Assembly (NCBI GenBank): GCA_047601665.1
Contig: JASGIT010000001.1
Coordinates: 1,550,001 to 1,614,000 of the forward strand
From: JASGIT01 sp047601665
GTDB lineage: Bacteria; Pseudomonadota; Gammaproteobacteria; Burkholderiales; Burkholderiaceae_C
Direction: 5' to 3'
Length of the DNA stretch: 64,000 nucleotides
The notes under the pieces: model-generated
The model's input: the letters and a program-made list of their open reading frames with translations, nothing else
The model's database searches: none
What the model was told of the DNA's origin: nothing
Program-made: the position numbers and the translations under genes
Part shown: positions 1-8,892 of the stretch, in pieces
How positions within the stretch are numbered: position 1 is the stretch's first letter
Layout of the letters: every line of letters starts with the position of its first letter

Positions 1-1646
1 GCGTCGGTCATGATGATGATGCGGTGGTAGCGCAGCTTGGCCACGTCGAAGTCGTCGGCCCCGCTCTTGCCGCTCTCGATCGCCGCCTTGCCGATGCCGG
101 TGCCTAAAGCGGTGATGAGGGTGACGATTTCGTTGCTGGACAGCAGCTTTTCGTAGCGCGCCTTCTCCACGTTCAGGATCTTGCCGCGCAGCGGCAGGAT
201 GGCCTGGAACTTGCGGTCGCGGCCCTGCTTGGCGGACCCGCCGGCGGAGTCGCCCTCCACGATGTAGATCTCGCACAGCGCCGGGTCTTTTTCCTGGCAG
301 TCGGCCAGCTTGCCGGGCAGGCCCATGCCGTCGAGCACGCCCTTGCGGCGCGTCATCTCGCGCGCCTTGCGGGCGGCCTCGCGCGCGCGCGCGGCCTCGA
401 CGATCTTGCCGCAGAGGATCTTGGCGTCCTGCGGCTTTTCTTCCAGGTACTCGGCCAGGGCCTTGGCCACGATGTCTTCCACCGGCGCGCGCACTTCGCT
501 GGACACCAGCTTGTCCTTGGTCTGGCTGCTGAACTTGGGCTCGGGCACCTTCACGGAGAGCACGCAGCACAGGCCTTCGCGCATGTCGTCGCCGCTGACC
601 TCGACCTTGGCTTTCTTGGCCAGTTCGTTCTGCTCGATGTACTTGCCGATCACCCGCGTCATCGCGGCGCGCAGGCCGGTCAGGTGGGTGCCGCCGTCGC
701 GCTGCGGGATGTTGTTGGTGAAGCAGAGCACCTGCTCGCTATAGCCGTCGTTCCACTGCATGGCCACTTCCACGCCGATCTCGGTGCCGGGGATGCCGCC
801 GTAGCTGTCCGCCGGCCGCGTGCCCGTGGCGTGGAAGGCGGTGGGGTGCAGCACCTTCTTGTTGGCGTTGATGAAGCCGACGAAGCCCTGCACGCCGCCC
901 GCGCCCGAGAAGTCGTCTTCGCGGCCATCGCGCTCGTCTTTCAGGCGGATGCGCACGCCGTTGTTCAGGAAGCTCAGCTCGCGCAGGCGCTTGGCCAGGA
1001 TTTCGTAGTGGAACTCGTGGTTCTGCTGGAAGATTTCCGTATCGGGCAGGAAGTGCACGTCGGTGCCGCGCTTCTCGGTCGGGCCCGTCACCTTCATGGG
1101 CGAGACCTCGAAGCCGTCCACCGTCTCCAGCAGCCGGTTCTGCACGAAGCCCTTGGCGAATTCGATCTGGTGCACCTGGCCTTCGCGGCGCACCGTCAGG
1201 CGCAGCCATTTGCTGAGCGCGTTCACGCAGCTCACGCCCACGCCGTGCAGGCCGCCCGAGACCTTGTAGCTGTTCTGGTTGAACTTGCCGCCCGCGTGCA
1301 GCTCGGTCAGCGCGATCTCGGCGGCGCTGCGCTTGGGCTCGTGCTTGTCGTCCATCTTCACGCCCGTGGGAATGCCGCGGCCGTTGTCGGTCACGCTGAT
1401 GGAGTTGTCGGTGTGGATGGTGACGACGATGTCGTCGCAGAAGCCCGCCAGCGCCTCGTCGATGGAGTTGTCCACCACCTCGAACACCAGGTGGTGCAGG
1501 CCGGTGCCGTCGGACGTGTCGCCGATGTACATGCCGGGCCGTTTGCGCACGGCCTCCAAGCCTTCGAGGATCTGGATCGCGCCCTCGCCGTAGTCGCCGC
1601 TTTGCGGGGCAGTGCTCTCGGGAGAGGGTTGGTTCTCGTTGGTCAT
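1..1646 (-). CDS. gyrB: DNA gyrase subunit B (3' end outside the window)
   Basis: ATPase subunit of DNA gyrase, which introduces negative supercoils together with GyrA. About 548 residues are visible. The N-terminus carries the GHKL ATPase fold (EVVDNSIDEA near residue 56, DNGRGIP, GGLHGVGVSCVNAL). The TOPRIM motif EGDSAGGSAKQGRDRK lies near residue 464. The window edge cuts the gene inside IIIMTDA, where the acidic DxD of TOPRIM begins, so the C-terminal part is missing only because of the window. The start is the ATG at 1644-1646, from which translation runs directly into the conserved YGEGAIQILEGLEAVRKRPG segment. It follows dnaN on the same strand with no recF between, as is usual in Burkholderiales. 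Confidence 0.97.
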   Translation of the reverse strand, partial: MTNENQPSPESTAPQSGDYGEGAIQILEGLEAVRKRPGMYIGDTSDGTGLHHLVFEVVDNSIDEALAGFCDDIVVTIHTDNSISVTDNGRGIPTGVKMDDKHEPKRSAAEIALTELHAGGKFNQNSYKVSGGLHGVGVSCVNALSKWLRLTVRREGQVHQIEFAKGFVQNRLLETVDGFEVSPMKVTGPTEKRGTDVHFLPDTEIFQQNHEFHYEILAKRLRELSFLNNGVRIRLKDERDGREDDFSGAGGVQGFVGFINANKKVLHPTAFHATGTRPADSYGGIPGTEIGVEVAMQWNDGYSEQVLCFTNNIPQRDGGTHLTGLRAAMTRVIGKYIEQNELAKKAKVEVSGDDMREGLCCVLSVKVPEPKFSSQTKDKLVSSEVRAPVEDIVAKALAEYLEEKPQDAKILCGKIVEAARAREAARKAREMTRRKGVLDGMGLPGKLADCQEKDPALCEIYIVEGDSAGGSAKQGRDRKFQAILPLRGKILNVEKARYEKLLSSNEIVTLITALGTGIGKAAIESGKSGADDFDVAKLRYHRIIIMTD

Positions 1647-1655
1647 GGATTCAGT

Positions 1656-1710
1656 GCCAAATGGGCCGTCAGCGCTTATGGGACGTGCGCTGGCAGCTAT
1701 TAAAAGAAGA
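1656..1710 (+). repeat. Palindromic intergenic repeat, copy 1 (gyrB-dnaN gap)
   Basis: This copy is degenerate. It has the left flank CCAAATGGGC, the half sites CAGCGC and GCGCTGG, and the right flank CAGCTATTAAAAG. It fills nearly the whole gap between dnaN and gyrB. The two arms can pair, so transcripts on either strand would form a hairpin. The asymmetric flanks give it an orientation, here +. Confidence 0.75.
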
Positions 1711-1724
1711 GTAAACCGGCCGCG

Positions 1725-2831
1725 TCAGATCCGCATCGGCATCACGACGTACTTGAAGCTCGCGTTCTCGGGGATGGTGATCAGCGCCGAACTGTTGCCA
1801 TCCGCCAGCTCGATCTTCACCATGTCCTGCCCCATGTTCGCCAGCGCGTCCAGCAGGTAGGTCACGTTGAAGCCGATCTCGATCGCGTCGCCGCCGTAGT
1901 CGATGTCCAGCTCGTCCATCGCTTCTTCCTGCTCGGCGTTGTTCGCGGCCACGCGCAGGGTGCCGGGCTCGATGGTCAGGCGCACGCCCTTGAACTTGTC
2001 GCTGGTCATGATGGCCGTGCGCTGCAGGCTGGCCAGCAGCGGCGCGCGGCCCAGGGTCACGCTGTTGTGGTGGTTGCGCGGAATCACGCGGTTGTAGTCG
2101 GGGAACTTGCCTTCCACCAGCTTGGTGACGAACTCCATGCCGCCGAAGCTGAACTTGGCCTGGTTGTTGGCGAACTGGATCTCGATGGCGCCGTCCGCGT
2201 CGGACAGCAAGCGCTGCAGCTCCAGCACCGTCTTGCGCGGCAGGATGACTTCCTGTTTGGGCACCTCCACCTCCAGCGTGGCGCTCGCGAAGGCCAGGCG
2301 GTGCCCGTCCGTCGCCACCAGGCTCAGCGTATTGCCCTCGGCCACGAACAGGATGCCGTTCAGGTAATAGCGGATGTCCTGCACCGCCATGGCGAACGAC
2401 ACCTGGCCCAGCAAGTCCTTCAGCACCTTCTGCGGCACGCTGAACGCGGGGCCGAACGCGGCGGACTCCTGCACCAGCGGAAAGTCCTCGGCGGGCAGCG
2501 TCTGCAGCGTGAAGCGGCTCTTGCCGCCCTTGAACACCAGCTTGCCCTGGGTGGACTCCAGGCTCACCGTCTGGTCGCCGGGCATGGTCTTGAGGATGTC
2601 GATCAGCTTGCGCGCGCCCACGGTGGTGGTGAAGTCACCCACGTCGCCGCCCAGCTCCGCCGTGGTGCGGATCTGGATTTCGAGGTCGCTGGTGGTCAGC
2701 TGCAGCGCATTGCCCGTCTTGCGGATCAGCACATTGGCGAGGATGGGCAGCGTATGGCGGCGCTCGACGATGCCGGACACCGACTGCAGAACCGCGAGAA
2801 CCTTGTCTTGTGGAGCCTTCAGGACGATCAT
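1725..2831 (-). CDS. dnaN: DNA polymerase III sliding clamp (beta subunit)
   Basis: Ring-forming processivity clamp of the replicative polymerase, 368 residues, the usual length. The protein begins MIVLKAPQDKVL and ends PMRI, with the typical clamp segments RRHTLPILANVLI and YYLNGILF. An upstream GTG would add 13 residues (MSNPAPSH...). I chose the ATG at 2829-2831 because clamps of this family begin at this methionine, and AAAGG lies 6-7 nt upstream of it. It lies between dnaA (62 bp upstream) and gyrB, all on the minus strand and probably co-transcribed. A DnaA-box-like TGTGGATGG occurs in the dnaA-dnaN gap. Confidence 0.98.
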   Translation of the reverse strand: MIVLKAPQDKVLAVLQSVSGIVERRHTLPILANVLIRKTGNALQLTTSDLEIQIRTTAELGGDVGDFTTTVGARKLIDILKTMPGDQTVSLESTQGKLVFKGGKSRFTLQTLPAEDFPLVQESAAFGPAFSVPQKVLKDLLGQVSFAMAVQDIRYYLNGILFVAEGNTLSLVATDGHRLAFASATLEVEVPKQEVILPRKTVLELQRLLSDADGAIEIQFANNQAKFSFGGMEFVTKLVEGKFPDYNRVIPRNHHNSVTLGRAPLLASLQRTAIMTSDKFKGVRLTIEPGTLRVAANNAEQEEAMDELDIDYGGDAIEIGFNVTYLLDALANMGQDMVKIELADGNSSALITIPENASFKYVVMPMRI

Positions 2832-2893
2832 TTCAGACCTTTGTGGATGGGACGGGGCGGGATTGCTCAACCCCCCATTTTGCCTTGCGGCGG

Positions 2894-4321
2894 CTACCCC
2901 TTGAGCGTCTGTTCGAGCACGTGCAGTTGCTGGTTCAACTCGGTGTTCGTCTGGCGCTCGGTGCCGATCTTGCGCACCGCGTGCAGCACCGTGGTGTGGT
3001 CGCGCCCGCCGAAGAGTTCGCCGATCTCGGGCAGGCTCTTCTGCGTCAGCTCCTTGGCCAGGTACATGGCGATCTGGCGCGGGCGGGCGATGCTGGCCGG
3101 GCGCTTCTTGCTGTACATGTCGGCCACCTTGATCTTGTAGTAGTCGGCCACGGTCTTCTGGATGTTCTCCACGCCGATCTGCCGGTTCTGGATCGACAGC
3201 AGGTCGCGCAGCGCCTCGCGCGCCAACTGGATCGACACCTCTTTCTGGTTGAAGCGCGAATAGGCCAGGATCTTGCGCAGTGCCCCTTCGAGCTCGCGCA
3301 CGTTGCTGCGCACGTTCTTGGCGACGAAGAAGGCCACTTCCTCGGGCATCTCGGCGTGCTCGGCGCGGGCCTTGTTGATCAAGATGGCCACGCGCATCTC
3401 CAGCTCGGGCGGCTCGATCGCCACCGTCAGCCCCGAGTCGAAGCGGGACACCAGCCGCTCGTGGATATTCGCCAGGCCCTTCGGATACGTGTCCGACGTC
3501 ATCACGATGTGGCTCTTCTTGGCCAGCAGCGCCTCGAAGGCGTTGAAGAACTCCTCCTGCGTGCGGTCCTTGTTCGCGAAGAACTGCACGTCGTCGATCA
3601 GCAGCAGGTCGAGCGAGTGGTAGCGCGCCTTGAACTCGTCGAACGTGCGCCGCTGGTAGGACTTGACCACATCCGACACGAACTGCTCGGCGTGGATGTA
3701 GAGAACCTTGGCGTCCGCCTTGTCCGCGAGCAGCTTGTTGCCCACCGCGTGCATCAAATGCGTCTTGCCCAGGCCCACGCCGCCGTAGATGAACAGCGGG
3801 TTGTACAGGTGGCCGGGCGCGCCCGCCACGTGCAGGGCGGCGGAGCGCGCCATGCGGTTGGCCGTGCCCTCCACCAGCGTGTCGAACGACAGCGCGGCGT
3901 TCAGGCGCGAGCGGAAGCCGCCGGGGCCGGAATCGTCGCCGCCGGCGGCCGGCGAAGGCTCCGGCGCGGATTCCGCCGGCGAAGACGCGGACGGCCCCGG
4001 CGCAGCGGGCCGCACGAAGGTGCGCGCCACGCTCTCGCGCTGGGCCAGCGCCAGTTCCAGCGCCACCGGCTGGCCGTAGAGCGACTCCAGCGCCGCCGCG
4101 ATGCGGCCCGCGTACTGCGCGCGGATCCAGTCGAGCTTGAAACGGTTGGCCACCAGCAGCGTGACCTTGGAGAAATCAGGGGCGACCTGGGCCGTCAGCG
4201 GCCTGATCCAGGTGTTGAACTGCTGCTCGGGCAGCTCTTGCGCCAGCAACTCGGCGCAGGCCTGCCACAGGCCCTGGTCGGCCTCGGCGTCGGATGGAAG
4301 GGGAGAGAGTTCCTCGGGCAT
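2894..4321 (-). CDS. dnaA: Chromosomal replication initiator protein DnaA
   Basis: Initiator ATPase that binds DnaA boxes at oriC and melts the origin. It has 475 residues. Domain I is at the N-terminus (LWQACAELLAQELPEQQFNTWI), followed by a Pro/Ala/Ser-rich linker (about 105-135). The AAA+ domain has Walker A GGVGLGKT at 180-187 and Walker B LLLIDDVQFF. The C-terminal DNA-binding domain has the signature GGRDHTTVLHAVRKI. An upstream start would add 30 residues rich in Ser/Arg. I prefer the ATG at 4319-4321, which begins MPEELSPLPSD, although no good Shine-Dalgarno sequence precedes it. A perfect DnaA box lies 66 bp upstream, fitting autoregulation. Confidence 0.97.
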   Translation of the reverse strand: MPEELSPLPSDAEADQGLWQACAELLAQELPEQQFNTWIRPLTAQVAPDFSKVTLLVANRFKLDWIRAQYAGRIAAALESLYGQPVALELALAQRESVARTFVRPAAPGPSASSPAESAPEPSPAAGGDDSGPGGFRSRLNAALSFDTLVEGTANRMARSAALHVAGAPGHLYNPLFIYGGVGLGKTHLMHAVGNKLLADKADAKVLYIHAEQFVSDVVKSYQRRTFDEFKARYHSLDLLLIDDVQFFANKDRTQEEFFNAFEALLAKKSHIVMTSDTYPKGLANIHERLVSRFDSGLTVAIEPPELEMRVAILINKARAEHAEMPEEVAFFVAKNVRSNVRELEGALRKILAYSRFNQKEVSIQLAREALRDLLSIQNRQIGVENIQKTVADYYKIKVADMYSKKRPASIARPRQIAMYLAKELTQKSLPEIGELFGGRDHTTVLHAVRKIGTERQTNTELNQQLHVLEQTLKG

Positions 4322-4337
4322 GGAAAGGCTTGTTTTT

Positions 4338-4395
4338 TGTGGACAGGAGGAACGAACAGGGCGGCGGATTGTAGTTTGCCCAGAGCTTATCCACA
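4338..4395. other. DnaA boxes, candidate oriC-side region between dnaA and rpmH
   Basis: A perfect TTATCCACA box lies at 4387-4395. A second, 7-of-9 match on the other strand (TGTGGACAG) lies at 4338-4346. They sit in the 198-bp gap where the minus-strand replication genes and the plus-strand rpmH operon diverge, which is the gene-order signature of the bacterial origin. Two boxes are few for a full oriC. I see no obvious AT-rich unwinding element here, so this may be only the dnaA promoter/autoregulatory part. Confidence 0.5.
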
Positions 4396-4427
4396 AGCTG
4401 GGGCAAGGCAATCGGGGCCGCGAGGGG

Positions 4428-4456
4428 TTGCCATCTTAACGAGGCGCTGCGATAAT
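4428..4456 (+). promoter_or_regulatory. Sigma70-type promoter for rpmH-rnpA-yidD-yidC
   Basis: The -35 element TTGCCA (4428-4433) and the -10 element GATAAT (4451-4456) are separated by exactly 17 bp. Each matches the consensus at five of six positions. The predicted transcription start is about 55-60 nt upstream of the rpmH start codon. Confidence 0.75.
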
Positions 4457-4519
4457 CGCGGGTTTCCCTGAATGTTCAGGGCATTTTGGGCATGTCGCCC
4501 CCCTGTCAGGAGAATTCCC

Positions 4520-4654
4520 ATGAAGCGTACCTACCAACCGTCCAAGACCCGCCGCGCCCGTACCCACGGCTTTCTCGTGCGCATGAAAACCCGTGGCGGC
4601 CGCGCCGTCATCAACGCCCGCCGCGCCAAGGGCCGCAAGCGTCTGGCTGTCTAA
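4520..4654 (+). CDS. rpmH: Large ribosomal subunit protein bL34
   Basis: This 44-residue, very basic ribosomal protein begins MKRTYQPSKTRRART and ends KGRKRLAV, the invariant pattern of bL34. An in-frame upstream ATG at 4472 would add 16 residues not found in this family. The ATG at 4520 has CAGGAGA 7 nt upstream and is clearly the start. It is the first gene of the rpmH-rnpA-yidD-yidC operon, the order that flanks dnaA in most bacteria. Confidence 0.98.
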   Translation: MKRTYQPSKTRRARTHGFLVRMKTRGGRAVINARRAKGRKRLAV

Positions 4655-4678
4655 GCAACGACGGACCAGCCGCTTGCC

Positions 4679-5083
4679 ATGCAACGGCTGAAAACGCGCG
4701 CGCAGTTTCAGGCCACGATGGCCGGGGGCGTCATTTCGCGCACCGCGCACTTTGCGCTGCACCGCCTGGCGCTGGAGCAACCCACAGGGCAAGAGCCATC
4801 GGTTCTTGCCCTGTTTGGCGTTCCCGGGCCATGGCTGGGCGCCGTGGTGCCCAAGCGCTGGGCGCGCCGCGCCGTCACGCGCAATGCCATCAAGCGGCAG
4901 GTCCATGCCGTGAGCGCGGCGCTCGACCTGCCGCCCATGGCCTTCGTGGTGCGCCTGTCCAGCGCCTTCGACCGCAAGCAGTTCGTCAGCGCCTGCTCCG
5001 AGCCGCTCAAGCAGGCGGTGCGGGCCGAGTTGCAGCAGCTGTTCGCCCATGCGCTGCGGCGTTTGCAGGCGGTGCAGGCATGA
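4679..5083 (+). CDS. rnpA: Ribonuclease P protein component
   Basis: Protein subunit that helps the RNase P RNA bind pre-tRNA 5' leaders. It has 134 residues, somewhat longer than the E. coli protein. The family signature is visible as RRAVTRNAIKRQVHAV, the conserved arginine-rich RNxxKR helix, preceded by LGAVVPKRWARR. The N-terminus (MQRLKTRAQFQATMAGG) matches the usual RL-hxxxxF start. It lies 24 bp after rpmH, and its stop codon overlaps the yidD start (ATGA), so the two are translationally coupled. Confidence 0.95.
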   Translation: MQRLKTRAQFQATMAGGVISRTAHFALHRLALEQPTGQEPSVLALFGVPGPWLGAVVPKRWARRAVTRNAIKRQVHAVSAALDLPPMAFVVRLSSAFDRKQFVSACSEPLKQAVRAELQQLFAHALRRLQAVQA

Positions 5084-5361
5084 AAGCGCTGCTCATGGCC
5101 CTGGTGCGGCTGTACCGCTTCGCGCTCAGCCCCTGGCTGGGCTCGGCCTGCCGCTTCACGCCCACCTGCTCGGCCTATGCGCTCGAAGCGCTGGAGCGGC
5201 ACGGCGCGGCGGCGGGCGGCTACCTCACGCTCCGGCGGCTGGCGCGCTGCCATCCCTGGTGCGCCGGCGGCCACGACCCCGTGCCCCCGGAACCGCCGCG
5301 CCTGTTCGCGCATCTCATCGCCGCGCACCAACCTTCCTCACCTGAGAAGAAGTCTCCATGA
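5080..5361 (+). CDS. yidD: Membrane protein insertion efficiency factor YidD
   Basis: Small 93-residue protein of the YidD family, which helps YidC insert inner-membrane proteins. The family motif is present: LVRLYRFALSPWLGSACRFTP, then TCSAYALEALERHGA, then RRLARCHPWCAGGHDPVP. The conserved cysteines in CRFTPTCSAY and CHPWCAGG are all retained. The ATG at 5080 overlaps the rnpA stop, and its TGA at 5359-5361 overlaps the yidC ATG, giving two consecutive ATGA couplings. The C-terminal tail after PPEP is not conserved in the family. Confidence 0.95.
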   Translation: MKALLMALVRLYRFALSPWLGSACRFTPTCSAYALEALERHGAAAGGYLTLRRLARCHPWCAGGHDPVPPEPPRLFAHLIAAHQPSSPEKKSP

Positions 5362-7106
5362 ACGACATTCGCCGCACCATCCTGTGGGTGATTTTTGGCT
5401 TTTCCCTGGTCATGCTGTGGGACAAGTGGCAGATCCACAACGGCAACAAGCCCTTGTTCTTCCCCTCGCCCACGGCGGTGGCCACGGCCGCGCCCAGCGC
5501 GCCGGCCGACAAGGGCAGCGCGCCGGCCGTGCCCGGCCAGAACGCGGTGGCGAATGCGCCCGCGGACGGCCCGGTCCCGGTGGCGGGGCAGAAGATCGAC
5601 GTGGAGACCGACGTCTACAAGGCCACCATCGACGGCCAGGGCGGCACCCTGGCGCACCTGGCGCTGACCCAGTACACCGACGAGCTCAACGCCACCGGCC
5701 TCATCCCCTGGGGCCGCAAGCTGCTGGGCATGGCCGCGCTGCCGGTGGTGGAGCAGGACGTGGTGCTGATGGACGACGCCTCGCCCGCCACGCGCTACCT
5801 GGCGCAGACGGGCCTGCTCAACCCCGCGGGCGGCGAGAAGTTTCCCACCCACCTCACGCTGATGGCCGCCAAGCCCGGCCCCTACAAGCTGGAGGCCGGG
5901 CAGGACAAGCTCGAAGTGCCGTTCGAATCCCAGCCCGTGGGCGGCCTGAAGTACGTGAAGACCTACGTGTTCCAGCGCGGCAGCTACGTGATCGGCGTCA
6001 AGCACCAGATCGTCAACGTGGGCAGCGCGCCGGCCACGCCGCAGCTGTACCTGCAATTGCAGCGCCACGGCACCGAGCCCAAGGGCTCCATGCTGGGCAC
6101 CAGCACCTTCACCGGCCCGGCCGTGTACACCGACGAGAAGAAGTTCCACAAAGTGAACTTCGCCGACATCCTCAAGGGCAAGGCCGAGCTGCCCGATGCC
6201 TCGCAAAGCGGCTGGATCGCCATGGTGCAGCACTACTTCGCCTCGGCCTGGCTGCTGCCCGTGGACAACACGGTGAAGCGCGAATTCCGCAGCGCCAGCC
6301 TGGGCGACAACCAGTTCGCCGTCTCCATGGTGCTGGACCTGCCCGCCATCGCCCCCGGCGCCACGCAGACGGTGGACACCCAGCTTTTCGCCGGCCCCGA
6401 GGAAGAAAAGAAGCTCGAAGCCCTGGCCCCCGGCCTGGAGCTGGTGAAGGACTACGGCATCTTCGCCATCATCTCCAAGCCGCTGTACTGGCTGCTGAAC
6501 CAGCTGCACAGCGTGCTGGGCAACTGGGGCTGGTCCATCATGGCGGTGGTGCTGCTGCTGAAGATCGCGTTCTACTGGCTCAACGCCAAGGCCTACGCCA
6601 GCATGGCGAAGATGAAGGCCATCAACCCCCGCATCACGGCCATGCGCGAGCGCCTGAAGGACAAGCCGCAGGAGATGCAGCAGGAGATGATGCGCATCTA
6701 CCGCGAGGAGAAGGTCAACCCCATGGGCGGGTGCCTGCCCATCGTGATCCAGATTCCGGTGTTCATCGGGCTGTACTGGGTGCTGCTCTCGTCCATCGAG
6801 ATCCGCCACGCGCCCTGGATCGGCTGGATCCATGACCTGTCCGCGCCCGACCCGTGGTTCATCCTGCCGCTGCTGATGACGCTGTCGTCGCTGCTGCAAA
6901 CGGCCCTGAACCCCGCGCCGCCGGACCCGATGCAGGCCAAGATGATGTGGATCATGCCGCTGATGTTCAGCGTGATGTTCTTCTTCTTCCCGGCGGGCCT
7001 GGTGCTGTACTGGCTGACGAACAACATCCTGTCCATCGCCCAGCAGTGGATCATCAACAAGCGCATGGGCGTGCCGCCGCAGTTCAACCTGCCCAAGTTC
7101 CGCTGA
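5358..7106 (+). CDS. yidC: Membrane protein insertase YidC
   Basis: Inner-membrane insertase of the Oxa1/YidC/Alb3 family, 582 residues. There is an N-terminal transmembrane segment (TILWVIFGFSLVMLW), an Ala/Pro-rich linker, a large periplasmic P1 domain (about 70-360) and a C-terminal five-helix core. The core includes NWGWSIMAVVLLLKIAFYWL, the conserved cytoplasmic hairpin (AKMKAINPRI...MQQEMMRIYREEKVNPMGGC) and a C-terminal helix ending FFFFPAGLVLYWLTNN. The basic tail after ISIAQQWIINKRMG is short. It is the last gene of the rpmH operon and is followed at once by a stem-loop terminator. Confidence 0.98.
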   Translation: MNDIRRTILWVIFGFSLVMLWDKWQIHNGNKPLFFPSPTAVATAAPSAPADKGSAPAVPGQNAVANAPADGPVPVAGQKIDVETDVYKATIDGQGGTLAHLALTQYTDELNATGLIPWGRKLLGMAALPVVEQDVVLMDDASPATRYLAQTGLLNPAGGEKFPTHLTLMAAKPGPYKLEAGQDKLEVPFESQPVGGLKYVKTYVFQRGSYVIGVKHQIVNVGSAPATPQLYLQLQRHGTEPKGSMLGTSTFTGPAVYTDEKKFHKVNFADILKGKAELPDASQSGWIAMVQHYFASAWLLPVDNTVKREFRSASLGDNQFAVSMVLDLPAIAPGATQTVDTQLFAGPEEEKKLEALAPGLELVKDYGIFAIISKPLYWLLNQLHSVLGNWGWSIMAVVLLLKIAFYWLNAKAYASMAKMKAINPRITAMRERLKDKPQEMQQEMMRIYREEKVNPMGGCLPIVIQIPVFIGLYWVLLSSIEIRHAPWIGWIHDLSAPDPWFILPLLMTLSSLLQTALNPAPPDPMQAKMMWIMPLMFSVMFFFFPAGLVLYWLTNNILSIAQQWIINKRMGVPPQFNLPKFR

Positions 7107-7127
7107 GGCGTCTTTCTCCCCGACGAC

Positions 7128-7164
7128 AACGGCTGCCCCTCGCAAGGCAGCCGTTGCCGTTTTG
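7128..7164 (+). terminator. Intrinsic terminator after yidC
   Basis: A perfect 10-bp inverted repeat AACGGCTGCC / GGCAGCCGTT (7128-7137 and 7146-7155) with an 8-nt loop is followed by GCCGTTTT. It ends the rpmH-yidC operon 22 bp after the yidC stop. Confidence 0.8.
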
Positions 7165-7202
7165 TGGATACGATGCCGCCTTTACCTTCGAGGAGTGAGA
7201 CG

Positions 7203-8783
7203 ATGCAACAAAAGGCTTTCCGGCTCGCGGCGCTGGGCGCGGCCATCCTGTTGGCCGTGGGCGCGGCCCAGGCGGCCACCCTGCGCTGGGCCGGCGCGAA
7301 CGACATTCTCACGGCCGACCCCGACGCGCAGAACCACCAGACCACCCATGCCTTCCTGCAGCAGGTGTACGAAAGCCTGGTGCGCTACGACGCCAAGTTC
7401 CAGATCGAGCCCGCGCTGGCCACCAAGTGGACGCAGGTGTCGCCCACACAGGTGCGCTTCGAGCTGCGCAAGGGCGTCAAATTCCACGACGGCGCGCCCT
7501 TCACGGCGGACGACGTGGTGTTCTCGCTGCAGCGCGCGGCCACGCCGCCGTCGAACATGACGCACGCGGTCGCTAGCATCAAGGAGGTGAAGAAGGTTGA
7601 CGACTACACCGTGGACGTATTCCTCAAGGGCCCCAACCCCATCCTGCTGCGCGACCTGACCGAGGCGCGCATCATGAACAAGGCCTGGGCCGAGAAGCAC
7701 AACTCCACCAAATCGCAGGACTACGCCGCCAAGGAAGAGAACTACGCCTCGCGCAACGCCAACGGCACCGGCCCCTTCATCCTCGAAGGCTGGCAGCCCG
7801 ACGTGAAGGTCACGCTGAAAAAGAACCCGAACTGGTGGGACAAGCCCAAGGGCAACATCGACACCGTGGTGTTCACCCCCATCAAGTCCGCCGCCACGCG
7901 CACCGCCGCGCTGCTGTCGGGCCAGGTGGATTTCGTGGTCGACCCGCCGCCGCAGGACCTGGCGCGCATGAAGGCCAGCCCCGACATCAGGATCATCGAA
8001 GGCGCGGAAAACCGCACCATCTACATCGGCCTCGACGAGTTCCGCGACGAACTGCCCGGCGCGGGCACGCCCGGCAAGAACCCGCTGAAAGACAAGCGCG
8101 TGCGCCAGGCGCTGTACCAGGCCATCGACTCGGCCGGCCTGCACAGCCGCACTATGCGCAACCTCTCGGTGCCCGCGGGCGCCATGGTGGCCCCCATGGT
8201 CAACGGCTGGACGAAAAAGCTCGACGAGCGCGCCGCCAAGTACGACGTGGACGCCGCCAAGAAACTGCTGGCCGACGCGGGCTACCCGCAGGGCTTCGCG
8301 CTCAAGCTCGAGTGCCCGAACGACCGCTACGTGAACGACGAGGCCATCTGCCAGGCCGTGACCGCGATGTGGACGCGCATCGGCGTCAAGACCACGCTGC
8401 AGGCGTCGCCCATGTCGCAGTTCGTCACCCGCGTGATGAACTCCGAGCCCAACGCCTACCTGTTCGGCTGGGGCGTGGCCACGTTCGACGCGCTGTACAC
8501 CCTCGACGGCCTGCTCGTCACCAAGGACGGCAAGGGCCAGGGCGCGTACAACGGCGGCCGCGTGAGCGACCCCCAGCTCGACGCCATGGTCGGCCAGATC
8601 CGGACCGAGATGGACCCGGCCAAGCGCGACAAGCTGCTGCAGGACGCGCTGCAACGGGTCAAGGACGAGTACTACGACCTGCCCCTGCACCACCAGATCC
8701 GCCCCTGGGCCATGCGCAAGAACGTGGACACCGTCCACCGCGCCGACGACCGGCCCATGCCCACCTGGACCACCATCAAGTAA
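7203..8783 (+). CDS. ABC transporter substrate-binding protein, family 5 (peptide/nickel type)
   Basis: Periplasmic binding protein of the dipeptide/oligopeptide class (SBP_bac_5), 526 residues. A cleavable signal peptide is clear (MQQKAFRLAALGAAILLAVG, cleaved after AQA). Family features include ATLRWAGANDILTADP, the YESLVRYD segment, FHDGAPFTADDVVFSLQRA and a C-terminal YYDLPLHHQIRPWAMRKNV. A GAGGAG-like Shine-Dalgarno supports the ATG at 7203 over one 13 codons upstream. No permease or ATPase genes lie nearby, so it is an orphan receptor that must work with a transporter encoded elsewhere. The bound ligand cannot be read from the sequence. Confidence 0.9.
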   Translation: MQQKAFRLAALGAAILLAVGAAQAATLRWAGANDILTADPDAQNHQTTHAFLQQVYESLVRYDAKFQIEPALATKWTQVSPTQVRFELRKGVKFHDGAPFTADDVVFSLQRAATPPSNMTHAVASIKEVKKVDDYTVDVFLKGPNPILLRDLTEARIMNKAWAEKHNSTKSQDYAAKEENYASRNANGTGPFILEGWQPDVKVTLKKNPNWWDKPKGNIDTVVFTPIKSAATRTAALLSGQVDFVVDPPPQDLARMKASPDIRIIEGAENRTIYIGLDEFRDELPGAGTPGKNPLKDKRVRQALYQAIDSAGLHSRTMRNLSVPAGAMVAPMVNGWTKKLDERAAKYDVDAAKKLLADAGYPQGFALKLECPNDRYVNDEAICQAVTAMWTRIGVKTTLQASPMSQFVTRVMNSEPNAYLFGWGVATFDALYTLDGLLVTKDGKGQGAYNGGRVSDPQLDAMVGQIRTEMDPAKRDKLLQDALQRVKDEYYDLPLHHQIRPWAMRKNVDTVHRADDRPMPTWTTIK

Positions 8784-8880
8784 AAAGCATAGCTGCCAGC
8801 GCTCGTCCTGCAAGGATTTCAGGTGGTTTTCTGCCTGAAATACTGAATTGACAAGCGCTGGAAGCTACTTTTTTCATAGC
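8784..8880 (-). repeat. Palindromic repeat, copy 2 (long form with inner stem)
   Basis: Outer arms AGCTGCCAGCGCTCG and CAAGCGCTGGAAGCT enclose a second inverted repeat, ATTTCAGG...CCTGAAAT. It begins directly at the stop codon of the binding protein and ends 12 nt before the mnmE start. The stem is followed by a T-run (CTACTTTTTTC), so it may also terminate transcription. The same inner stem occurs in the copy at 28946-29023. Confidence 0.85.
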
Positions 8881-8892
8881 TACCCGCCCGCC